Below, in pieces: positions 34,761-43,460 of a DNA stretch of 64,000 nucleotides. The notes under the pieces are model-generated. The model worked only from the letters and a program-made list of their open reading frames with translations, was not told the DNA's origin and searched no databases. The number at the start of each line of letters is the position of its first letter. The stretch's first letter is position 1. Position numbers and translations under genes: made by a program. The DNA is from Microbacterium sp. SD291 (GTDB taxonomy: Bacteria > Actinomycetota > Actinomycetes > Actinomycetales > Microbacteriaceae), in NCBI RefSeq assembly GCF_017355365.1, contig NZ_JADIJR010000015.1:17124-81123 (forward strand). Reading direction: 5' to 3'.

Positions 34761-37112
34761 TCAGGACGTGAGGTCGGCGGCAGTCGGCACGCGACCCGCG
34801 ATCTCCTCGATGATGTCGTCGTCGAGGCGCGCGTTCTCGAACGGCGCATCGATCTCCGCGCGCTGCAGCAGCTCCGTCATCCGGCGCTGACGCTGACGCG
34901 TGATGAGCGTCACGACGCGACCCGAGCGACCGGCGCGGCCGGTGCGGCCGGAGCGGTGCAGGTACGTCTTGTACTCGTCCGGAGCATCCGCCTGGACCAC
35001 CAGATCGATGTCGTCGACGTGGATGCCGCGGGCGGCGACGTCCGTCGCGACCAGCACGCTCACGCGACCGGAGGTGAGCCGCTCGAGGTTCCGCGTGCGC
35101 TTGGCCTGGTTGAGATCGCCGTGCAGGGAGACGGCCGGGATGCCGGCGTCGTCGAACTGCTCGGCGAGCATGTCGGCGTAGGCACGGGTGCGGGCGAAGA
35201 CCAGGGTCTTGCCTGCACGGTCGACCAGTGACGTGAGGATCTCGGCCTTGTCGCGGTGCTCGATCACGAGCACGCGGTGCTCGATCGTGCTGGAGTCCTG
35301 GTCCTCGCCCGCGACCTCGTATACGGCCGGGTCGACGAGGAACTCGTCGACGAGCGCGGCGACCTCACGGTCGAGCGTTGCCGAGAAGAGGAGCTTCTGG
35401 CTTCCGTCGGCGGTGTGGCGGAGGATGCGCTGCACCGGCTCGACGAACCCGAGCTCGCACATGTGGTCTGCCTCGTCGAGCACCGCGATGCGGCAGTCGG
35501 AGAGGTCGAGCTTGCCCTGGTTGATGAGGTCCTCGATGCGTCCGGGCGTGCCGATCACGATGTCGACGCCCTTCTTCAGCGCACCCACCTGGCGGCCCTG
35601 GGGGACGCCACCGTAGATCTGCGTGGTGAACAGGCCGACGCTGCGGGCGATCGGCTGGATCGTGCGGTCGATCTGCAGCGCGAGCTCACGCGTCGGGGCG
35701 AGGATGATCGCACGCGGCGAGCGGCCGAACTCGCGGCGCTTGCCGGCCTGCGACTTCAGGACGTTCTCGACGAGCGGTGCGCCGAACGCGATGGTCTTGC
35801 CGGAGCCGGTGCGGCCGCGGGCGAGGACGTCGCGGCCCTCGAGCACGGCCGGGATGCTGGCGGCCTGGATCGGGAACGGCGTCGCCGCGCCCATGCCGAC
35901 GAGGGTCTCGACGATGTTGGAGCCGAGGCCGAGATCGGCGAAGCTCACGCCATCGACCTCGACGGCCGCGACGGACTTCGCCTCGAGGCGCTCGTGCACG
36001 ACGTCATCCGTCGGCTCGAACGCGGCCTTCGGGGTCTTGTTCCAGTCATCGCGGCTGGGACGGGTGTCGCGAGCGGTGCGGTCGTCACGACGGGGACGCT
36101 CGGTGCGGTACGCGCCACCGGTCGACGGGCGCGAGCGCTCGTCGCGGCCGCCCTCGATCGAACGCTGCGTGCGGTCGCGGTCGAAGGCACGGCGTGCGCG
36201 ATCGGCGTCGAAGGAGCGCTCAGGGCGCTCGGCTGCTCGATCGAAGCGCTGGGCCCCTGAGCCTGTCGAAGGGCGCGGACGGTCGTCACGGTCGAAACGG
36301 GGACGCTCGGCCCCACGGTCGCTGTTGTAGCGGGGACGCTCGGCACCGCGATCGCTGTTGAAGCGCGGGCGCTCGGTGCGGTCGCCGGCACGGTTCGGTC
36401 GGTCGCCGAAGCCACGGTCGTCACGACGCGGACGGTCGTCCCGCTCGAAACGAGGGCGCTCGGCACGATCGAAACGCTGGGTCCCTGAGCCTGTCGAAGG
36501 GCGGGGACGCTCGGCGCCGCGGTCGTCGCGGTAGGAACCGGGACCGGTGGGGCGCTGGCCGGTGGGGCGCTGGCCGGTGCGCTCGAAGCGCTGGCCGCCA
36601 CGGTCGCCGGCACGGTTCGGCCGGTCGCCGAAGCCACGGTCGTCACGACGCGGACGGTCGTCCCGCTCGAAACGAGGACGCTCGGCACGATCGAAACGCT
36701 GGGTCCCTGAGCCTGTCGAAGGGCGAGGACGCTCGCCACCGCGGTCGAATCGCGGACGCTCGCCGCGCTCGTCACGGTGGTGCGGAGCCTCACGGCGACC
36801 GGACTCGGCGCGGTTGCGGATGCCGCGGGCCTCGTCGCGGCCCGCGCGCTCCTGCGCGTTCCAGCGCTGCTTGGGCGCGCCGCCCTCCGCCTCGGCGGGG
36901 CGGTAGCCGCGGTGGCCGGCGCTGCGGCTGCCGGGGCCGGTCGGCGCCGTGCGCCGCTCACCGGCATCCACTCGTCCGCCGCGCGAATCGCGGGCGCCGT
37001 CGCGGGCGCCGGCGCCGGCGTGGCGGTCGTGGAACGAGGTCTTCTTCGCGCCGTAGCGGGGCTCGAAGTTGGCGGACGGGCGTCCGCCGCGGGGCTTCTT
37101 GTTCTTGGGCAT
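34761..37112 (-). CDS. DEAD-box RNA helicase with long repetitive RG/RD-rich N-terminus
   Basis: This 783-residue helicase probably unwinds rRNA or mRNA in ribosome assembly or cold adaptation. The first 370 or so residues are disordered and rich in Arg, Asp, Gly and Pro, with repeated [16 protein letters not shown] and DRGAERPR units. Most bacterial DEAD proteins carry basic tails at the C-terminus, so this placement is notable. The core then has [16 protein letters not shown] (Q motif), [33 protein letters not shown], and [23 protein letters not shown] at 37112, with AGAAGGAC upstream, is the natural start. The leader may exceed 150 nt and contains palindromes. Confidence 0.93.
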   Translation of the reverse strand: MPKNKKPRGGRPSANFEPRYGAKKTSFHDRHAGAGARDGARDSRGGRVDAGERRTAPTGPGSRSAGHRGYRPAEAEGGAPKQRWNAQERAGRDEARGIRNRAESGRREAPHHRDERGERPRFDRGGERPRPSTGSGTQRFDRAERPRFERDDRPRRDDRGFGDRPNRAGDRGGQRFERTGQRPTGQRPTGPGSYRDDRGAERPRPSTGSGTQRFDRAERPRFERDDRPRRDDRGFGDRPNRAGDRTERPRFNSDRGAERPRYNSDRGAERPRFDRDDRPRPSTGSGAQRFDRAAERPERSFDADRARRAFDRDRTQRSIEGGRDERSRPSTGGAYRTERPRRDDRTARDTRPSRDDWNKTPKAAFEPTDDVVHERLEAKSVAAVEVDGVSFADLGLGSNIVETLVGMGAATPFPIQAASIPAVLEGRDVLARGRTGSGKTIAFGAPLVENVLKSQAGKRREFGRSPRAIILAPTRELALQIDRTIQPIARSVGLFTTQIYGGVPQGRQVGALKKGVDIVIGTPGRIEDLINQGKLDLSDCRIAVLDEADHMCELGFVEPVQRILRHTADGSQKLLFSATLDREVAALVDEFLVDPAVYEVAGEDQDSSTIEHRVLVIEHRDKAEILTSLVDRAGKTLVFARTRAYADMLAEQFDDAGIPAVSLHGDLNQAKRTRNLERLTSGRVSVLVATDVAARGIHVDDIDLVVQADAPDEYKTYLHRSGRTGRAGRSGRVVTLITRQRQRRMTELLQRAEIDAPFENARLDDDIIEEIAGRVPTAADLTS
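36251..36274. repeat. REP-like 19-mer, copy 1
   Basis: Contains CCCTGAGCCTGTCGAAGGG inside the helicase gene. Read on the coding strand it adds RPSTGSGAQ to the disordered N-terminus. Same core as the copies at 36479, 36701 and 45073. Confidence 0.85.
36379..36735. repeat. Pair of 134-bp direct repeats in the helicase gene
   Basis: About 134 bp at 36379-36513 recurs almost unchanged at 36601-36735, 222 bp on (74 codons, in frame). Each copy ends with a REP-like 19-mer (36479-36503 and 36699-36725). Between them lie smaller repeats such as CGCTGGCCGGTGGGG, also duplicated. The arrangement suggests tandem duplication of a segment already carrying the inserted 19-mer. Confidence 0.85.
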
Positions 37113-37217
37113 CGGTTGTGTCCTTCTGAGTTCTCGCACGAGAACAGCGCCGCGCACACGCGCGAGCACCACGCCTGAGCGCGGGTCCGGACTGTCAGCG
37201 GCCGGGGCCATTCATGT

Positions 37218-37251
37218 GATGGTTGATTTGCGTCGATCGACGCTCACCATC
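37218..37251. promoter_or_regulatory. Nested palindrome in the helicase leader / epimerase upstream region
   Basis: GCGTCGATCGACGC (37230-37243) is a perfect 14-bp palindrome, flanked by GATGGT (37218-37223) and ACCATC (37246-37251), which pair outside it. The 253-bp gap between the divergent genes also holds GTTCTCG-N2-CGAGAAC just before the helicase start. These are likely leader structures or operators for the helicase. Confidence 0.55.
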
Positions 37252-37365
37252 GGCCCCTGGACTCACACTTCTTACACAAAAACGTCCGCGCCATGCGCGG
37301 GTGTCCGAAGCCGACCCCGGAAGTCTACCGGTCGCACCTGAGAATCCTCCCCGTACGATTGCGGG

Positions 37366-38265
37366 GTGAACAACGTCTCCCCCACCGGCCGCCAGGTCGA
37401 GCTCCGGCTCGGCGACGTCGACGCGCAGATCGCCCAGGTCGGCGCGTCCCTCCGCTCGCTCCGCATCGGCGGCATCGACCTCGTGCCGCCGTATCCGCTG
37501 GACGAGCCCACGCCATCATGCTCAGGGGTGGTGCTCGCGCCCTGGCCCAATCGCGTGCGCGACGGGCTGTGGGACGACGAGGGATCCAGCCGTCAGCTCG
37601 CGATCACCGAGCCGAAGTTCGGCAACGCCAGCCATGGACTGCTGCGATTCACGGCGTACGAGATCGAGCAGGCGGATGCAGGGGCCGCCACGCTGCATGC
37701 CACGATCGTTCCGCAGACGGGCTACCCGTACCTGATCGAGACGAACGTCACCTACTCGCTGCATGCCGCGGGCGTCGAGGTCACCCACGCGCTCACCAAC
37801 CGGTCGGCGACCGCGGCGCCCGTCGCACTCGGCACGCACCCGTTCGTCACCATCGGCGACGTCGACCCGCACGAGCTGGTGCTGCGCATCCCCGCGGCGA
37901 CCGCCTTCGACACCGACGAGCGGATGCTGCCCACCGGCACCAGCCCCGCAGAGGCCGCGCTGCGCGACGGCATCCGGCTCGGGGATGCCGACCTCGACAC
38001 CGGCTTCACCGCTCTGATCCGCGACGCCGACGGACGCGTCAGGACCACGCTCACCGCCCCCGACGGCCGCCGTGTGACGCTGTGGCAGGGCGAAGGCTTC
38101 GACTACCTGCAGGTGTACACGACGCCCGGCTACCCCGGTCAGGCCCTGGCGGTCGCGATCGAGCCGATGACGGCGCCGGCCGAAGCGCTGAACAGCGGCC
38201 TCGGCATCCGTCGCCTCGCCCCGGGCGAGACCTGGACGCTCAGCTGGGGCATCGAGCTCGGCTGA
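37366..38265 (+). CDS. Aldose 1-epimerase family protein
   Basis: This 299-residue protein of the galactose-mutarotase fold should interconvert alpha and beta anomers of a hexose. APWPNRVRDG (about residue 60, the substrate-binding NR pair), NASHGLLRF (catalytic His region, about 85), LGTHPFVTIG (second His, about 160) and the acidic LDTGFTALIRD block with a later Glu near the C-terminus (AIEPMTAPAEALNSG, catalytic Glu) are all in place. The GTG start at 37366 is 6 nt from TACGAT (37354-37359), so leaderless. It has no operon partner. Confidence 0.93.
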   Translation: MNNVSPTGRQVELRLGDVDAQIAQVGASLRSLRIGGIDLVPPYPLDEPTPSCSGVVLAPWPNRVRDGLWDDEGSSRQLAITEPKFGNASHGLLRFTAYEIEQADAGAATLHATIVPQTGYPYLIETNVTYSLHAAGVEVTHALTNRSATAAPVALGTHPFVTIGDVDPHELVLRIPAATAFDTDERMLPTGTSPAEAALRDGIRLGDADLDTGFTALIRDADGRVRTTLTAPDGRRVTLWQGEGFDYLQVYTTPGYPGQALAVAIEPMTAPAEALNSGLGIRRLAPGETWTLSWGIELG

Positions 38266-38390
38266 GTCCGGCAGGTGCCGTGCACCGAGCGTGCCGCGCC
38301 GGGTGCGCGTTGTCGTCGTCTTTCGTCCGCGAGATGACGACGCCGCGCACCTCGACGAGGTGACTGCCACGTCGCCCGCCCGCGGGTGCG

Positions 38391-38436
38391 CCTTGTGGTC
38401 GCCCTTCGGGTGGAAGGCGACGACAGGGCGCAGCTC
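38391..38436. terminator. Hairpin downstream of the RND transporter gene
   Basis: GCGCC...GTCGCC pairs with GGCGAC...GGGCGC, with a CTTCGGG-type loop, about 27 nt past the leftward stop at 38463. It is interrupted by short bulges. A probable terminator; the rest of the 38266-38462 gap shows nothing else. Confidence 0.5.
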
Positions 38437-38462
38437 GAGAGCCGCGCGCGCTGTGGGTTCCC

Positions 38463-41400
38463 TCACTCGAGCGGGTGTTCGCGCAACTGCCGGCGGGTGG
38501 GCTGCGGCGCCTGCGACAGGTCGCCGACGGGGGCGGATGCCGCGGCATCCTGCTCCCCCGACGACGCGGTGCCTGTCGCGGGATCCCCGCCGACAGCATC
38601 CGCTCCGCCCTTGCGCGCCCTGCGCCGCTCCCTGGCACCCTCGACGAGGTTGTAGAGCGTCGGCAGCACGACCAGCGTGAGCACGGTCGACGAGACGAGC
38701 CCGCCGATCACGACGATCGCGAGAGGCTGCGAGATGAACCCGCCGTGACCGGTGATGCCGAGGGCCATCGGGGTCAGGGCGAAGATCGTCGCGAGGGCGG
38801 TCATCAGGATCGGGCGAAGACGCTTCTCGCCGCCGGCCATCACGGCCTCGGCCGTGGGCAGTCCCTTCTCGCGGTACTGGTTGACGAGATCGACGAGCAC
38901 GATCGCATTCGTCACCACGATGCCGATCAGCATCAGCACGCCGATCAGCGAGGCGACGCCGAGCGGCACGCCGGTGACGATCTGCAGCAGGATCGCGCCG
39001 GTCGCCGCGAACGGCACCGAGACGAGCAGCAGCAGCGGCTGACGCAGCGACTTGAACGTCGCCACCATCACCACGTAGACGATCAGGATCGCGGCGAGCA
39101 TCGCGAGGCCGAGCTGCGAGAACGAGTCGGCCTGCTGGGTGGCCACGCCACCCACGGCGGCAGAGGCCCCGTCCGGCAGGTCCGCCGCGGCGAGCGCCTC
39201 GTTCACCGACTGAGTGGCGACGGCGAGGTTGTCGGACGCAGGCGGCACGGTGATCGTCGCGGTGCGGCGGCCCTGCTCGGTGGTGATCGAGGTCGGGCTG
39301 TTGCGCTCCTCGACGGCGGCGATGTCCTGCAGCTGCACGATGCCGAGCGGCGTCGTGATCGCCAGCTCGCGCAGTGCCTGCGCGGTGGCCGGCGGCTCGG
39401 AGGTCGTCAGGTACACGGTGAGCGCGGTGTCGTCGATCTCGACCGAGCCGAGCTGCTGCGGGCGCATCGTGTTCGACACGATCGTGCCGACCGCGACCTC
39501 GGACAGACCGCGCTCCGCCGCCGCGTCCCTGTCGACGACGACAGCGAGGTACGGGAGAGACGCTGCGAGGTTGTCTGTCACCTGACCGATGCCGTCGCGG
39601 CCGTCGAGCTCGGCCACCACGGCCGCCGTGGCGGTCTCGAGGTCCTCCGAGTTCGATGCCGAGACGGAGATCTCGATGTCGCTGGAGCCGAGGCCGGTGG
39701 ATGCCGCGACCGACACCTCGCCGACGTCGGACAGCCCGTCGATCGCGTCCTGCACGTCGGCGCGCAGCTGCTCCTGGTCGGCGTCGCCGTCGGTGAGCAC
39801 CGAGTAGGTCACGCCTGCACTGCCGGAGAAGGCATCCCGCAGTGCGGAGCCGCTCGACCCGATCGACGCCTGCACATGCTCGATGCCGTCGATCTCGAGC
39901 AGCGCCTCCTCGACGGCGATCGCCGCCTCCGACTTCGTCTCGAGGCTCGCGGTGGGACCGAGGTCCTGCGTGACCCGCATCGTGTTCTGACCGGAATCGC
40001 TGAGGAAGTTGATCTTCATCAGAGGCGCGGCGGCGAGCGTGGCCCCGAGCACGACGACCGCGATGATCACAGTGATGCCGGAGTGCTTCAGGGTCCAGCC
40101 GAGGATCGGCCGGTACGCACGCTGCAGAGGTGTGGGCGGAGCATCCGGATGCTCCGGATCGATCGCGCTTCCGGTGGCATCGAGCAGCGGCTTGCCCGGG
40201 CGGAGGAACCAGTACGCGAGCACCGGCACGATCGTCAGCGACACGAGCAGCGAGGCGACCATGGCGATCGTCACCGTCATCGCGAACGGCCGGAACAGCT
40301 CGCCGACCATGTCGCCGACGAACACGATCGGCAGGAACACCGCGACCGTCGTGATGGTGGAGGCGGTGACGGCCATCGCGACCTCGCGCACCGCCAGCCG
40401 GATCGCGTCCCCCTTGTCGGCGTCGCCGACGTAGTGGCGCTTGATGTTCTCGATCACGACGATCGAGTCGTCGACCACTCGTCCGATCGCGATCGTGAGC
40501 GCACCGAGGGTGAGCACGTTCAGCGAGTACCCGAAGGCCTGCAGGCCGATGAACGTGATCAGCACGCTCGTCGGGATCGAGATCGCGGTGACGAGAGTCG
40601 AGCGCACAGACAGCAGGAAGACCAGGATGACGATGACGGCGAACACGAGACCGAGCAGACCCTCGGTCGCCAGGGTGTCGATGGACTGCACGATGAACGG
40701 CGCCTGATCGAAGATGATCGTGAACTCGGCATCCGGGAACGCCTCGCCGATCTCGTCGAGGGCCGCGATGACGCCCTTCGAGACCTCGACCGTGTTCGCG
40801 GCGGGCAGCTTCGTGATCGAGATGGAGAGCGCGTCCTCGCCGTCGACGCGCGAGATCGATGACACCGGGTCGGCCTCCTGCGCGACGGTCGCGACGTCGC
40901 CGATGGTCAGGGCGGTGCCGACCAGAGGGAGTGCGGCGATCTCGTCGACGCTCGTGATCTTCGCACCGGTCTGGACCGTGAGGGTCTGGCCGTCCTCGGT
41001 GATGTCGCCGCCGGGGAACAGCGTGCCGTTCTGCTGCAGCGCCCCGGTGATGGCCTGCGTGGTCTGCCGCTCGGCGGCGAGCTTCGCGGCATCCGGTGTG
41101 ATGGTGATGCGCTGGCCGACGCCGCCGACGATCTGGGCGGCGTTCACGCCATCGACGTCCTCCAGCTCAGGGATGGCGACCGTCTCGAGCTCCGCCTGCG
41201 CGTTCTCGGCGTCGTCGAAGCCGGTGACGGCGACCTGGATCACCGGGAAGTCGTCGATCGACACCGACAGCACCTGCGGGCTCACGTCATCCGGCAGCTG
41301 CTGCGAGATCCGGTTGAGCGCCTGCTGGATCTTCTGCTCGGCGGTGGCGAGGTTCGTGCCGTAGGTGAACATCGCCTGCACGATCGAGGCGTTCGTGGTG

Positions 41401-41654
41401 CTGGTCGCGGTGGTCGACTCGAGACCGGCGACCCCCTGGATCGCCGACTCGATGGGGGTCGACACGTCGTTCTCGACGACCTCGGGCGAGGCGCCGGGGT
41501 AGCTCGTCATGACGACGAGGGCCGGCAGCTCCAGTGACGGGATCAGCTCCTGCTTGAGGTTCGTCAGCGCGAGCCCGCCGAACACCGCGGCGACGATCGT
41601 GATGAGCGCGATCAGCGCGCGGTTCTTCAGGCTGAGGACGGCGAGGTTCGACAA
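38463..41654 (-). CDS. RND-family efflux permease (HAE1/AcrB-like)
   Basis: This 1063-residue transporter has the two-fold RND plan of 12 membrane segments with two large extracytoplasmic domains (about residues 30-330 and 550-840). Segment 4 keeps the proton-relay pair in AIGRVVDDSIVVIENI. LIPSLELPALVVMTSYPGASPEVVE near the start and GIVVTNAIVLVDLVNQYREKG in segment 10 are standard. No periplasmic adaptor or outer-membrane partner is encoded nearby, as expected in an actinobacterium. The start is TTG (41654), with GAGAGAGA a few bases before it and the TetR gene ending 12 nt upstream. It probably exports lipophilic toxins and is repressed by that TetR protein. Confidence 0.93.
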   Translation of the reverse strand: MSNLAVLSLKNRALIALITIVAAVFGGLALTNLKQELIPSLELPALVVMTSYPGASPEVVENDVSTPIESAIQGVAGLESTTATSTTNASIVQAMFTYGTNLATAEQKIQQALNRISQQLPDDVSPQVLSVSIDDFPVIQVAVTGFDDAENAQAELETVAIPELEDVDGVNAAQIVGGVGQRITITPDAAKLAAERQTTQAITGALQQNGTLFPGGDITEDGQTLTVQTGAKITSVDEIAALPLVGTALTIGDVATVAQEADPVSSISRVDGEDALSISITKLPAANTVEVSKGVIAALDEIGEAFPDAEFTIIFDQAPFIVQSIDTLATEGLLGLVFAVIVILVFLLSVRSTLVTAISIPTSVLITFIGLQAFGYSLNVLTLGALTIAIGRVVDDSIVVIENIKRHYVGDADKGDAIRLAVREVAMAVTASTITTVAVFLPIVFVGDMVGELFRPFAMTVTIAMVASLLVSLTIVPVLAYWFLRPGKPLLDATGSAIDPEHPDAPPTPLQRAYRPILGWTLKHSGITVIIAVVVLGATLAAAPLMKINFLSDSGQNTMRVTQDLGPTASLETKSEAAIAVEEALLEIDGIEHVQASIGSSGSALRDAFSGSAGVTYSVLTDGDADQEQLRADVQDAIDGLSDVGEVSVAASTGLGSSDIEISVSASNSEDLETATAAVVAELDGRDGIGQVTDNLAASLPYLAVVVDRDAAAERGLSEVAVGTIVSNTMRPQQLGSVEIDDTALTVYLTTSEPPATAQALRELAITTPLGIVQLQDIAAVEERNSPTSITTEQGRRTATITVPPASDNLAVATQSVNEALAAADLPDGASAAVGGVATQQADSFSQLGLAMLAAILIVYVVMVATFKSLRQPLLLLVSVPFAATGAILLQIVTGVPLGVASLIGVLMLIGIVVTNAIVLVDLVNQYREKGLPTAEAVMAGGEKRLRPILMTALATIFALTPMALGITGHGGFISQPLAIVVIGGLVSSTVLTLVVLPTLYNLVEGARERRRARKGGADAVGGDPATGTASSGEQDAAASAPVGDLSQAPQPTRRQLREHPLE

Positions 41655-41666
41655 GACGGTTCTCTC

Positions 41667-42263
41667 TCAGTCGGTGCGGCGGGAGTGCGGTGCGGATGCT
41701 GCGGGGGCGGACTCCGGCGTGAGGATGCCGGTGAGCGCGTCGCGGATGAGGCTCTCGGCGAGCGGCTCGTCGTGAATCTGCGCGTGCCAGAGTACGCCGT
41801 CGATGAAGACGGCAGCCGCCCTGGCACGGTCGCGCCCGTGGACGGGGGCGATGAAGCCGACGACCTCGTCGGACCAGTGCCTCGCCAGTTCGCGAACACG
41901 CGGGTCGTGCACGGCCGCGGTCACCACCGCGCGATCGGCCTGGACGGCGCGGGCGTCTTCGAGGCTCCGGTGGATCAGGCTCGCGAGCCCCGCCGGCGTG
42001 ACTCCGTCGGCGATCACGGCCTGGCGGGTGATCTCGATGCGCGTCTCGACCTCGTCGGCGAGCGACCGGAGCGCGGCGTCGCGGAGGTCGTCGAGCGTGG
42101 CGAAGTACTGGGTGGTCGCCCCGAGGGGGACACCGGCACGGGCCGCGACCTTGCGGTGGGTGATCGCGTCGACGCCGATCTCGACGATGAGCTCGGAGGC
42201 GGCGATCACGATCTCGCGGCGGCGCGCCTCAGGGTCGCGTCGCCTGCGCGTGCGCTCCGTCAT
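41667..42263 (-). CDS. TetR-family repressor of the RND pump
   Basis: This 198-residue regulator has an N-terminal helix-turn-helix (residues about 12-58: RREIVIAASELIVEIGVDAITHRKVAARAGVPLGATTQYF in parts REIVIAASEL, AITHRKVAARAGV, TTQYFATL) and a helical ligand domain. It is the first gene of the operon with the RND permease. The site CTGTACA-N8-TGTACAG at 42281-42302, 18 nt before its ATG, is its likely operator, giving autorepression together with the pump. The ligand is unknown. Confidence 0.92.
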   Translation of the reverse strand: MTERTRRRRDPEARRREIVIAASELIVEIGVDAITHRKVAARAGVPLGATTQYFATLDDLRDAALRSLADEVETRIEITRQAVIADGVTPAGLASLIHRSLEDARAVQADRAVVTAAVHDPRVRELARHWSDEVVGFIAPVHGRDRARAAAVFIDGVLWHAQIHDEPLAESLIRDALTGILTPESAPAASAPHSRRTD

Positions 42264-42280
42264 CCCCACCCCCAGTACGT

Positions 42281-42302
42281 CTGTACATGTACATTTGTAC
42301 AG
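42281..42302. promoter_or_regulatory. Palindromic operator before the tetR-RND operon
   Basis: CTGTACA (42281-42287) and TGTACAG (42296-42302) form a perfect dyad around eight bases; an inner TGTACATGTACA palindrome overlaps it. Position right upstream of the leftward operon fits repression by its own TetR product. Confidence 0.75.
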
Positions 42303-42372
42303 TTTCGCGGTGGGAGGACGCTGGGAGCCGAAACGGCATCCAAGACCGTCGGGTTCTAGTTGTACCCGGCCA

Positions 42373-42672
42373 TCAGGTTGGTAACAGGCGGCTGATCGGC
42401 GGGTGGCCTCCGAGTGCGCTGTGGCGACGTTCATTGCTGTAGTGCTCGAGCCAGGGCGCAAGGGCTGCGGTCCGTTCAGTGTTGTTAGTGAAGGTTTGGC
42501 GGTAGGCCCACTCGGTCGCCAGGGTCCGGTTCAGTCGTTCGACCTTGCCGTTCTGCCAAGGACAGTGGGGCTTGATGAAGATCTGCCGGACCCCGTGCTC
42601 GGCGCACACGGCACGTAGCGACCAGCGGTAGGCCCAGGCGTTGTCGGTCATCAACCGCTCGATCCGGGCGCG
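42373..42672 (-). pseudogene. IS481-family transposase, C-terminal fragment
   Basis: About 100 codons of the integrase core remain, starting abruptly at ARIERLMTDNAWAY. FIKPHCPWQNGKVERLNRT carries the last acidic residue of the DDE triad, and HSALGGHPPISRLLPT is an intact family C-terminus. The N-terminal helix-turn-helix and the first catalytic Asp are missing. Coding similarity ends within a few bases of the crcB stop (42675-42677), so the element was cut there by deletion or insertion. TGTACCCGG at 42361 may be the right terminal repeat. It is not functional alone. Confidence 0.85.
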
Positions 42673-42674
42673 AT

Positions 42675-43034
42675 TCAGAGCAGGGAGCCGAGCGCGAGAC
42701 CGAGGCCCGCTGCGGCCAGGCTGAGAACCAGCATCCCCACCGCGTTGAAGGCGGATGCCGGCCGCTCGCCGTCGCGCCAGAGCGCGACCGTGTCGAGCAT
42801 CGCCGTGCTGAACGTCGTGTAGCCGCCGAGGAGCCCGGCGCCGAGCAGCAGCGCCTGGTCGGGCAGCGCCGTGGTGACGACCCCGAGGGCGAAGGATCCC
42901 GAGAGGTTCACGAGCAGGATCCCCCACGGGAAGCGGCGGCCGGCGAGCTTCGCGATGCCGAGGTCCGCGAGGTAGCGCAGCGCGGCCCCGACGCCTCCGG
43001 CGAGCGCGGTGCCGACGAAGAGCAGCGGCGTCAT
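42675..43034 (-). CDS. crcB: CrcB/Fluc fluoride channel subunit (second gene)
   Basis: This 119-residue membrane protein has four segments. GAALRYLADL, NLSGSFALGVV (the conserved Asn) and GLLGGYTTFSTAMLD (the phenylalanine-box and central Na+ region) are typical of Fluc channels, which export fluoride. It overlaps the other crcB gene by ATGA (43031-43034); actinobacterial Fluc channels often work as heterodimers from such pairs. Its stop lies directly against the truncated transposase, but the C-terminus appears complete by length. Confidence 0.93.
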   Translation of the reverse strand: MTPLLFVGTALAGGVGAALRYLADLGIAKLAGRRFPWGILLVNLSGSFALGVVTTALPDQALLLGAGLLGGYTTFSTAMLDTVALWRDGERPASAFNAVGMLVLSLAAAGLGLALGSLL

Positions 43035-43420
43035 GAGGCGGCTCCGGCCGGGGTGCGGGTGCCCCGCGGGCGGCCGATGCGCAACCCGACGGCAGCCGCG
43101 ACGAGTCCGAGCACTAGGCTGCCCGCGGCGTAGGCGAAGGCGAGGAGCGGAGCATCCGTCCACAGCGCGATCGTTCCGGTCATGAACGCGCTGTACGTCG
43201 TGAAGCCGCCGAGCATCCCGGTGCCGAGGAACACCCTCAGCCCGGTCGTGCCGGGCAGGCGCGCGGCGAGGACGCCGATCAGCAGCGAGCCGAGCACGTT
43301 CACCAGCAGCGTGGCGATCGGGAAGCCGCCGGCATCCGGAATCCAGACCCCGATCGCGAGCCGAGCCGCCGTGCCGATCGCGCCGCCCGCGAAGACGAGC
43401 AGCAGGAGGCGGAGGGTCAC
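43031..43420 (-). CDS. crcB: CrcB/Fluc fluoride channel subunit (first gene)
   Basis: This 129-residue partner has GGAIGTAARLAIG, NVLGSLLIGVLAARL and GTGMLGGFTTYSAFMTG, matching the Fluc fingerprint. It has about four membrane segments and a polar C-terminal tail (RPRGTRTPAG). Its GTG start at 43420 is 6 nt from a TAGAGT -10 box (complement of 43427-43432). A leaderless start leaves no room for the fluoride riboswitch often found before crcB, and I see none. Confidence 0.93.
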   Translation of the reverse strand: MTLRLLLLVFAGGAIGTAARLAIGVWIPDAGGFPIATLLVNVLGSLLIGVLAARLPGTTGLRVFLGTGMLGGFTTYSAFMTGTIALWTDAPLLAFAYAAGSLVLGLVAAAVGLRIGRPRGTRTPAGAAS

Positions 43421-43460
43421 GCCGCCACTCTAGCCGCGTACGCGTCGCCCGCTCCCCGCA

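Noticed and set aside
36251..36735. Possible CRISPR-like array
   Set aside because: The repeats are in frame inside a helicase gene, are unequal in length and have repeat-like rather than unique spacers; there are no cas genes.
42675..43163. Longer 162-codon version of the downstream crcB gene
   Set aside because: The extra N-terminus overlaps the other crcB gene and has no family match; the ATGA overlap marks the real start.
43421..43460. Fluoride riboswitch before crcB
   Set aside because: Only about 40 bp separate the genes, the -10 box is next to the start codon, and no conserved riboswitch elements are visible.
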